In this document: piece by piece, positions 16,114 through 26,799 of the stretch
Numbering within the stretch: the stretch's first letter is position 1
How the letters are laid out: each line of letters starts with the position of its first letter
Assembly: GCF_932294415.1 (NCBI RefSeq)
Contig: NC_065541.1
Location: forward strand, 52,058,290 to 52,122,289
From: Quercus robur
Lineage: Eukaryota; Streptophyta; Magnoliopsida; Fagales; Fagaceae
Reading direction: 5' to 3'
DNA: 64,000 nt
Position numbers and translations under genes: made by a program
The notes under the pieces: generated by a model
Databases searched by the model: none
The model's input: only the letters and a program-made list of their open reading frames with translations
Told to the model about the DNA's origin: nothing

Positions 16114-16534
16114 AGACACTACAAGAAACTTGATTTGTTTCAACTCACATTTTTCGAAGGTTCACAAAACACCCTAGAGATAAACGCTAAATAATGTACG
16201 CGCTTGATTTAAAGCAACCTTATTTCATGGGTCACAATTTTTCAGAAGAATTGTCGAAATAAACTACTCCATACAACCACTATTTTTAAAAAAAATAAAG
16301 ATAAAGATAAAGCAATTGTTTCAAGGGTCATGTTGGTGTTGAAATTTCTGTTTTGAAGGTCATGTAAGATGTAGGTCGTCAAAATTTCTTTTTCGAGAAA
16401 ATTTGTTTCAAAGGTTATCAAGGGTCATCCAAAGCCTCAAAATAATATTTTTTGAGGGCCTTTCAGACTTTTTCCAACGGTTTTGGTCCTAAAAATAAAA
16501 AATAAAATAAAAAACCAACTTTTTTGTAGTGAGA
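16114..16534. mobile_element. Small non-autonomous CACTA element with AGA TSD
   Basis: The element (16117-16531, 415 bp) begins CACTACAAGAAA and ends TTTTTTGTAGTG, the reverse complement of CACTACAAAAAA. The flanks are AGA at 16114-16116 and AGA at 16532-16534, the 3-bp duplication of CACTA (En/Spm) transposition. No transposase is encoded, so mobility would need a source elsewhere. Confidence 0.82.
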
Positions 16535-17721
16535 AGAAGCTACATTTCCTTCCTAGACTTCCTTTTCTTTCATCTTTTGCTCCTTCCAAACTCAATGTAA
16601 GAATGACAACATACAGTGTGGATTTCATGAACACAAGTATTAACAGGAATTCTTTTTCAACATACCTTAATGAACTAATAATTTTATGGGAAGAACTCCA
16701 ATCCAACTGAATCTACTCATTCCTACTAATTTTTATTTAGAGGTAAGATATGATTTATTTAAAAATCAATAAAAATCACGTGTTGCATCTCCGGCTAAAA
16801 ATGAGAGGGAATTAGAGGAAATCCTCTTACCTAAATTATTATGATGATTGGTATCAATCATGCACTATAGCTATTATAAATGATCTAAACTCTTTGTTTA
16901 GACAGGTGTATGTACACAATTCATTAATAATTAAAGAGAAATACTTGTACTAGACATGACCTCTTACATCAACTACTATCCTGATCATACCAAAAAAAAA
17001 AAAAAAAACCCTAAAACCTAGGGTTTTTTTTTTTTTTTTTTTTCTGCAATTTGAAAGAAGACATTTTTGAGAGAGATTGAGAATTTGTTTGTTTGTTTGT
17101 TTTTTTTTTTTTTTTTTTTTGGGAATATTTGGGCTATTTAATGATTATGATGTGCATGGTTTGGGAGAGTCAACTGCATTGTATTTGGTTCTTGAGAAAA
17201 AGGAGGAATTAACTGAACTAATTGCACCTTGCGTACACTGGTCCCTACTCCTCCACTAGTGAGGCACGGTCAAGCAAGAGGGGAAACCCCACCCTATAGG
17301 TGTTGTGCAAAAAACACTCCCATAACTGACTGCACCATACTATGTACAAGCCTACTTAGCACCATGATGCCCTTAAGAAGTTCCAGCTTATACTAAAATA
17401 TATCAATAAAGTTTCAAAGCCTAGAAACCAGGCCCAACTCATGTAGATTTCTATTCCACAGTCCTTACCCCAACCTTCAAAGCCCTTTCTTTCTTTTAAT
17501 TAACAAATTTTGTTAGAATAACCTTCAAAGCCAAATGGAAGTTCGAGAAATTAAATACTGCATATTTTAAGCTTCAAAACGAACAAACACAAACAACAAA
17601 GTCCCTTATTATTGTATTTCAACTAACTAGTTTCTCCCAATATTCGTTCTCCCACATACCCACTTCTTTCATTATATTTTATATCGAGAAATGGCATCAA
17701 TAGCTGGAACTTGGAAGATCA
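16535..17721. other. 3' flank of gene A, no gene seen
   Basis: AT-rich with long homopolymers (poly-A near 16991-17009, poly-T near 17024-17043 and 17100-17120). The stretch 16860-16960 resembles intron 1 of gene B near 50780-50880. The former C-terminal codons of gene A lie at about 17620-17721, after its early stop. Confidence 0.45.
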
Positions 17722-17988
17722 TTAAGGAGGAGGCATTGTGCATGGAAGTGTATCCCTAGGGGATTTCACCATGGACTCCACCATGAAATTCTTAATCCTC
17801 CAAAATTTATTGCCCTCTAGACATGCCATTGTTTCTGAACAGACCTCAAGCGCTCCTAGAGGAATTGTTGGTTCAAATTTCAAGAGCTTTGAGTATTCAC
17901 TTAACAAGTGAAACATGTAGTCGTAAATAAAGTCCATTTTAAGATTCTCTTGAATGAATTTGCTTGCTGCCTCTCCAATAGCCTGTGC
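17722..17988 (-). CDS. Gene A exon 6 (last coding exon)
   Basis: Begins after TTTCAG with A-Q-A-I-G-E-A-A and ends with TAA at 17724-17722. Gene B at the same place has TAT and continues for about 30 codons. An inserted A explains the early stop; even with that base removed a TGA follows eight codons later, so the tail has degenerated further. Remains of the old end (M-W-E-N-E-Y-W) can be read near 17635-17660. Confidence 0.75.
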   Translation of the reverse strand, partial: AQAIGEAASKFIQENLKMDFIYDYMFHLLSEYSKLLKFEPTIPLGALEVCSETMACLEGNKFWRIKNFMVESMVKSPRDTLPCTMPPP

Positions 17989-20900
17989 CTGAAATAATAG
18001 TGTTGGAGGGGACAGAATTGTGAAGAAAAACAATTAGATAAAGAAACAAAGAAATTTGAAGCATGTCTAGCACCAAAATAAGAAACATAGTGCACGTTGG
18101 GTTCCATTATTGACGATCAAAGTGCTTATAAACTAGCATGACAATGAATGTAATCAAAACAACTTTAAAAATACAATAAATAAATGTGATTTTAGGGATA
18201 TTACAAATTTTACTACATAAGTTTTATAATTAAATAAGTCAAAATAACAAAACAAAACCAAAAAAAAAAAAAAAAATAGTTAATGTAGGAAATATAGCAT
18301 AAGTTAGGTTGTCGAAAGTGTAAATATTCTTAAGTTAAATAAATTTCAACTATTGATTCCATTAAAATTTAAATGGGGGAGACATAAGGATGACGTTGTG
18401 ACTTGATTTTGAAAGTTGAATGACTACATTGATACAATTAATAGATGAGGACTTGAGAGATCAAATTAAATTTTATTGGGTAAAATACAAATAACACCTA
18501 TGAGGTTTGAGCTAATGTTAATCAGGTTCAAAACTTTTGAAAACTGATTAATTTGGTCTCTAATCACTATGAGAGAAAGGAGAAAAATAAGTAACAATTT
18601 AGAGTCCAATTTGGGTTTAGGACCAATATATTTGGTCAACTTAGAAAAGTTTTTGACCTAGCTAACATTAACTCAAACCTCAGAGCCAAAGGTGTTACTT
18701 GTACTTTAGCCGACTTTACTTAGTAGTTGGAGGATCAAACTAATAATTTAACCAATTTATTGATTATGTTATTAAAGTGACATTTACAATCTTTGTAGTA
18801 AAATTGGTAGTAGTCTTAATGTTTTCAAATTAGTTTTTTGTGATCAGTGAAACGTCAGTAATATGTGCAAGGTTTATGTAATAAAATTTGTAGTATTCTT
18901 ATCCTCACTCTTTTCCAAAATATGTCGTACTAGACTACTATGTATATTACAAGCATCCTACGAGAAAATCAGAAAAATCATGTTGTTTCTTTAAGGAAAA
19001 ATAGAAAATTAACAAAAACAATTAAAACCATTTTGAGAAGGCTTTTTGTTAGGTTCTAAAGACTTAGGAATTTATGTATTTAGAACTCTAATGTGTATTG
19101 CTGGCAAACCATGATCAAAACAATGTGTTTAGAAGTGTTTTAGTCTTGCTCAAAGTTGTGTATTTTATGTAAAGTTGGAATCGAGCTAATGCAGAAAGAA
19201 TTATGCATTTCGGCCTGGCTCGATCGATCGAAGCTTAGGCTCGATCGATCGAATATCGGGCAGAATGTTTTTTTTCTGCAGATTTCCAACTCAGCCCTAG
19301 TTGTTTAAAACGTTTTAGGGTTTTTTAATATGTCCTAAGTATAAAAGGCAAACCCTAGCCACGTTTTAGTGTTGCTCATATTGCTGTTTGTGTAAATCTC
19401 TTGTGAGATCTAGAGGAGCTTTCCTTTACACAAACTTAAGGTTTTCAAGGAGAAGATATTTTCTACACCTTGATGATCAACTCGGTTGCTGCCATTGAAG
19501 CTTAAAGAAAACACAAGCGGGTGTGCTTGTATCTGGTAGTGAATCCAAGAAAGAAGGAGTCCGTGGATTCGGAGCTTGCACGTGGTCGTGTCAGTAAGTT
19601 TTACTAGTTGGTAGCAATAAGAAGTCAAGCGTGGGGGCTTGTAAGTCTTATTGTATGAACTTCGATTCTTTCAAGATAGTGGATTCAAGTTTACCTTGAG
19701 AATAGCTAGGTCAAATCCTCCCCAAGTTTTTACCGGTTTGGTTTCCTAGGTGATCATATTTTGTGTTATTTATCTTTCCGCTGCTTTGCATGATATGATC
19801 TTTGTAATTGTGATAACCTAGATTTGTTAAATTGAACTAAGTAACAACTTGGCTAATTACCTAGGTTAAATCAATTGTGTTTTAAGGGGTCTAAAAACTA
19901 TCACTTTTAAATAGTGCATTTCTATATATGTGTTCTACATTTGTTTATGTTTTTCATAATTCAAGAAAAGATAACTGTTTGAGGAAAGCAAAGCCACACA
20001 TGCATGTCCACAGGCTAAATTTGGTTGTGTCAATAGGGGAAGAGAGAAAAGAGGTTTACTTTGTCGGTGTGATTATTGCCCCATTCGACAGCAAGCTTAA
20101 GATCTCTGCATATATTGTCAGTTACTTTGATGGGCCAGTAGTGTTGCATGGGCACCAAGCTTCTTGTGAAAAATTCGTGGTACTGAGGCATCAGTAGCAA
20201 GGTCATGGAATTGCAAGCTAGAATGTACTTTTCACTCACTGACCATGTCGATCCTTCTATGTAAATTTTATATCTTCAGATGGAAAAAGGCAAACAAAAC
20301 AGAAAATAATGTCATTAATAACACTATGAATGTATTATGACATATTTCAAAGGAAATTATAAGAAAAATGAAGAAAAAGAAATTGTTGAGAAATTAAAGA
20401 AGCGTAATATTTACCTATGGGTGCATTGATCTTCTAGTTTTGAGTTCTTGAATCCTTGTTTAGATTCTTTTCCCCAATCCTGAATACAAATAAACTAGTT
20501 GAAATAAATATTTATTAAAGAAATTGTTGCTGATGAATCATAAGCCTCCTCTTAACAAAACCTAGTGACACTCCTCATCATTTGAAAGTTGAAATTAAAG
20601 TATAAGAATCTATTAATCATGGTTGCCAAATTCATGAGTCTAGTAAATAGACGAAACTAAGTAAATACAATGAATGGACTGAGATCAAGAGAATTACTGT
20701 AGACATTTTTTTTTTAAAGAATACTGAGTATTTTAACACATACTCACACACACGAGAAGAGGGGGAAAGGTCTTAAAGAAACCGACAGTGGTGTATATCC
20801 AAAATGGTCTAACTCTTGGTTATACAGCACAAGTTTTAAACCTCTTTAACTCACACTCATTTTCCAATGTGGGATTTGTTATATATATAGATATATAAAT

Positions 20901-23900
20901 GAATAGGTTGTAATAATTATATTTGAGTTTGGAGAATATTGTTTCATAAAGTTTATAAAGTGAAATTTTAAGTTCTGGAATTTTCTAAGTGAAATTCGAA
21001 ATTCAGTATTTTCGATCGGTCAAAATCTTTCCTCGATCGATCGAAGTGATGAGTGAAATTGTTCTGGAGTCTCAGCCTGGTTCTATCGATGCTCGATTCC
21101 TGTTCAATAGATCGAAAAGAACATTCCATCAATCAAAAGGAACTCTTGATCAATTAAGACTTGTTGTGTGGGTTCTTTTTTTTAGCACACAGGTCCAAGT
21201 AGAAATAAGGATCCTGGGCCCAATACTTATTGTTTTAAGGGACTGGGCTTGGTTCATCGCGGCTAAATTGGGCTAATTTCGAACTAGGTGGTGCACAGAG
21301 CAAAAATTCTACAACACATACATGCTAACATACAAGAAATATATGCATTAAATAGCAAGAAACAACAAAGGAACGCAATGATAAAGAAAGAACGTAAAAT
21401 AAAGCGTTAGAGATCCTTAAAATAATGTAAAATACTTCATTACTTTCTTAATTGTGTAATACACTATGCTCACTAGGACGTGTTACAAGGTCCAAATAAG
21501 TTTAAAAATCACAGACTTAAATGGCTCTTCAGGCCTCTAAGACTTGCAAAGTTTGAATCCCTTTGAATCCAAGTGTGTTCTCTAGTGGCTGTTTGAGGAT
21601 ACCAAGTGGTATTTCCCTCTCTTTTCTCTCTTCTTTTTGAATTCTGACAAAGTTTTCTCAATGATTTTACTCTAATTCACTGTTGTTGAATGCCCTTTCA
21701 ATGTTGGTTACTTCCCCTTTTATAGTGCCATCCTAGGATTTCCAGGATACCACTGATTCCCTCCATTTGCTCCCCTAGGTACCAGAACCAATGCCATGTT
21801 AGAATCATTGAATGCTGATCCTTTTCTCATTCCTCATTATTTTCTTCTTTTGAGATTTCTTCTTCAAAAGCCTCTAGCTGACTTTCCCCTTCTAGGGGGT
21901 CCTAGAAGGCTGGCTTTTTGTTCTTTTCTTCTCCAAAGTTTTTAGATTCCACTTTTTCAGACCCACTTTTTGGCTGCTTTCTCTTTTGTCATTTTCCCAG
22001 GTGAGCTGATTCTTTTCTGTCAGGCCGAAAGATCCTAAGCCTCCTTCCTTCCTGGTTCTTCTTCCTGAGTTCCTTGAGGTACTAGGCTCTTGCTCATGAG
22101 TTGTTGGTTCCCAGGCCCTCTGACCCCTTTACTGCATCATTGGGTGCTTGACAAGGACATATTTGTTCTTGTTCCTTATGTTTCTTAGCACCCGCTCTAA
22201 ACTGTCTTAATCCAAACCTAACTTTGCTGCATGTCCCAAGGATCCCAAGCTACTTGGAATCCCCAGTATTGCAGCCCAATTTTTTCCCTGGGCTCTCTAG
22301 TGATTTTCTGACCTTGGCAGGCTAGGCTTCTTTCTTCCCTTTGTTTCATGAGACCTTTACCCATTCATGGATTTGGGTTCCTCCTTATGACCCTTGATGG
22401 GCTTGAGCTTCTCCTCCCTTTCCTTTTTTTGAAGGCCCAAATATTTTATTTTTTTCTATAGTTCAATCCTTTGTGCTATTTTGGGCCTTGGCGCAATACT
22501 GTGATTTTTTAGACCTCAACACTTGTAAAACTAAATTTTTTGCAGAATTTTCAGTAACTATTCTAAATGTTTGAAAATGTTTCAAGCATTGTGAACGATT
22601 TTATGAAACATTTTAACTCTTCATACATGCCTTGTGGTGAAATAGAATCCTATAGGTTTAAATAAAGGTTACAAAGAAACACAAGAAATCATGTGGTCAT
22701 TCTCTAGATTTGCTATCTGTAGAACCCAACAACTTAGTTATATCCTAGGGACAAATTTGTGATAACCCTTTAGCAATATTAGTGTGGGGGCAAATATTGT
22801 CTAAGAAAAACGATATTATGCTTCCTAATTATCTATTTTCTGTTTGTTTTTTTTATTGACATTGTTCTTCCATCATTACTTTGTGTAATATCCCCAACAG
22901 GATTAACCCATTGTAGACAGATTTAAATGGCAAGAATGTGATTGTTGTTACATAAACAATATAATAAATGAATATTTGAATCAGTTTTTTCAATTGCTGA
23001 TACATTATTATGTAAGGCTTATGTAGTAAAATTTATAATATCCTTAACATTGCTTAAGTGAATTAATCATACTAAAAATAAGAATATTCGGTGGTTAATA
23101 ATAAAAATATAATATAATATATATAAAATATTAACTAAATTGATAGTTAATAAACTAAATATTATTTAAGTGATAATTAAATATGAAAAAACTCATTTAA
23201 ATTTTTGCCATAAAATAACTCAAATTGTATCCAACTCTGGTATTTAATATCTTTTCTTTTACTACATATTATTATTAAAAATGTCCCGATAACTAAACTC
23301 ATCCACCCATTAATTCTAGAATTGTATGAATATTCCTTAAAATAAAAATCAAGGAATTTGATAAAGAAATTTACTTGGATATATAAATGAACATTCCAGT
23401 CGTGTTTGTCAGAGATCCTGCACTTCATAAGTTCCATTCTTGTTCGAGACATGTATGGGTTTCCTTTCCAGAAGGCATAGGGTTTTCTATCCTTCCATTC
23501 GATCCTTTTATTGCCTTCTTTTAGGGCCTCCAACGTAGTTCTCCATGGCTTTATATCAATCTCAGGCCTAACAAAGGAAAATTTTTGTTAATTATTTTTT
23601 TGAACCAAAAAAAAAAAATTATTATAATTATGAATCATATGAGAAAACAAAGGAGTGCAACTCCTATTATAATTTTTATTATTATTTTAGAATAACCACC
23701 TGTACAAGCTGAATCATATGAAAAAACAAAGAAGTATAACCCTTTTTTTACAAGTTTACTTAATTAGATCAGTAAGCCTATAATTATAGAGAAATGTTAT
23801 CCACAATATTTTCACAACACTTTCACAACAAATCCTAGATAGTAAATTATTATTGATTGTTACAGGTGAGCAAAAAAGTAATTTAAGTTGTAAATTCAAA

Positions 23901-26757
23901 TTAGAACCAATAACAACTTACCACATATGATTTATTATAAAAATATTATGGACATAACGGTTCTCATAATTATAACATCAGACCATCTTGCAAAACTATT
24001 CTCCTTTTATTGGACAGTGCAAAGAAAGGCTACCTTCACCTTGATTCATCAAATCCTATTAACTTTGGGAATAAACAATATATCTTTTAGGCCAGAACAT
24101 CCAAAGGGAGGAATACACAGTATATACACTGTATATTACTAAATCATACCTAATTAAAAAAATTATTGGATATATCTCCTTGTAGTTGGAGAACATAATT
24201 CTTTTTTTAAAATCAGATTGAAATAAATAATTAACCATATTTATTTGATGTTGTAGGGTCACGTTTTTCAGGCCAGGCCCAAGATGCATGGGACCTTAGA
24301 CCAATGAGCCTGGTACAATGAATTTGTAGAGAGTGGGTCAAAGAGCTAGGTTTTAGTGTATGGACAATGGTAATCACGGTGTTCTTCATGGACCGAGTTT
24401 ACCAGAGAGGATTGGTCCTCGGCGCGATCCGGGGAGCTTTTTCTGGTGCCTTTGATGTGATGAGGGGTCTCAGCCCCGCCCTTCTGTCTCCTTGTCCTCT
24501 CTTTTTATAGTAGTTTCCTCCCTTCTGAATGGGGTTCCTTGGGTAGGTACTTGTCCCATCAGCCCTTCCCTCTAGTTGTTGAGAATGGTTGTAAAGGCAG
24601 AAAAGCATAGCTATGTGAAACACAAGGCACTAAGTGCAGTCATGGCAGCTTTTCCCTCTGACATTTCCATTTTCTCCGTTGTCCTTTTTTGTTTTAGTAC
24701 TTTTCCTATTCCGTGAAACGATTTGGAGTGCTGCTACCAGTGGCAGGTTGTCTCCTTTATCCTCGACTACATCCATGTCGAGGAGGATTCTCCACATGGC
24801 CAAGGAGGATTCTCCGCATGGCCGAGGAGGGGTTTTTCCTCCCCATGGTCAAGGAGGGGTTTTCCCTTGGGCTAGGCGTTTGGCCCAACGTAGACATTGA
24901 CATGGGCCTACTGGTCTTTTACCCCCCACAGATGTATTATTCAATATATCAACAGCAACCATGCTATAAAGAAATTTTAGGGGTGTGAGTTTACGAGTAC
25001 CTCATCTTATGGGTATTAATCACATGTTTGTGTGATTTACAAGTGTATGTTTAGACGCGAAATTGTGTTGTATACATTCATTATATAAATACTTTTTGTC
25101 GCATTCCTCTTTTTGGAGGAAATATTTGCTATTTTCATTACATACTACTGGTCTCTCAAAACTTGTAAACCCCAATAGTGTATGAGGATCACTTCTTGTG
25201 AGAGTCCTACTATATGTATTTGATAATTTGATATATGTAACCACCCTCACATGGGTTGAATACATGGTATTCTATTTTGTATATATGTAGCAAAAACACC
25301 CATGCTCCGAGTAACTTTTGCAATCAAACTGTAATTTTTCTTAGAAGTAAATTGTAATTAAATTTGAAAAGGAATTGAAACTTACCAACCCCAGAAGGAC
25401 CAATCAGGGAAGACAATGTCTAGTGTTTCATCATCATTACAATAATGGAACACCGGTGGCACCGACGTGGCTTTAGGCCCTTGGTGGTCACGTTTTTTAA
25501 TCACGGTTTCGTCTCCACACCAAAACATCAGCTCCAAATCTGGTACCTTCCCAGGGTACAACCTCAGAAGCTGCAAAATTCCCCATATTGTAAAGACATC
25601 CCTAGTTTGATATGACCCCTTATATTTCTCAACATAAGCCTTTCCCTTTACAATAACAAGTCTAAAATTTGCATAAACTCTTCCACTTTCCACCATGTCC
25701 CTCGTGATTCCAGCACTCTTCCATGGCCGTAGATCTTCGTGAATCCACCGCATGTACTCTGGACATGCCACAGGGGATGATCCCTCCTTCTCAATTGTCA
25801 CCGGGTAATTGGTTGGACATGTTAAGTTCAAATTGGAGCAATTGAATTTGAATGGAAACTCAACTTGGACAGAGGACTTTTTAGGACTTATTGTGGTTGC
25901 AAATGTCCTAAAGAAGTAGTTACCTGTTAAGGCAGACTTAAAAAAAAAATGAAGAAACTTATAAGAAAAATATATGCATTCTAATTGAAAATGCACAATT
26001 GAGAAAATGATAAATGATATGTCCACAACATTTTCAGAACATTTTTACAACAAGTCTTAAGTGTCAGATTGTTACTAGTTGTTATTGTACATGTTGGGGC
26101 AAAAAAGTAATCTTAATGATAGGTTCAAATTTGAACCAATAACAATCAATCACCTATGATTGTTGTGAAAATGTTGTAAAAATATTGTGAATGTAATACA
26201 TTTCAAATTAAAGATTGTACTTGTTTTCTTTAAGCGAAAAAGAAAGCACAAATTATAAGTTTAGTTTCAGCTAGTTATGACTGTTAATAGTTAGTTCTTT
26301 AATTTGAAATTGAATAAATTTATTGTATTTCACACTACAATTTAGGTTGGATGCTACCAAATCTGCTTATCACACCCTTTCAAATCAAGTTTTGAAAACA
26401 GGATTTTAGTTCTAATTAATTAGCCAAAGGAAGTGGGGACCAATGTATTCAAAATCTCAAACTGAGCTTTCTCCAAGATCAACGATATTGAAAGTTTTGT
26501 AAATATAGGGGAATATACCTTGAATAATTCCTAGGTTAGCCAATGGCGTGTAGCCTATGAGTCTTGATTAGCAAAAAAAATAAAAATAAAAAATAAAACT
26601 TCTTTTAAGTAAAAGGGTGTGGTAGTCTAAAAGAATAGTACTAATTTATCCTTAGTCATAAGTCTAATCCAAGATGCCACTCGATTATGAAGGCCATTAA
26701 AATAAAATATTATGTAATAGATTATGGGAATTGGATTCTAAAAGCAATACATACTAA

Positions 26758-26799
<42 letters not shown>

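Noticed and set aside
20989..21276. 95-codon frame on the + strand near the intron 3 solo LTR
   Set aside because: It spans the LTR boundary at 21165 and has no recognisable domain; a chance frame.
24634..24988. Two overlapping frames in GC-richer sequence
   Set aside because: They lie in the solo LTR at 24252-24930; the GC bias and repeated GAGGAGG motifs explain them.
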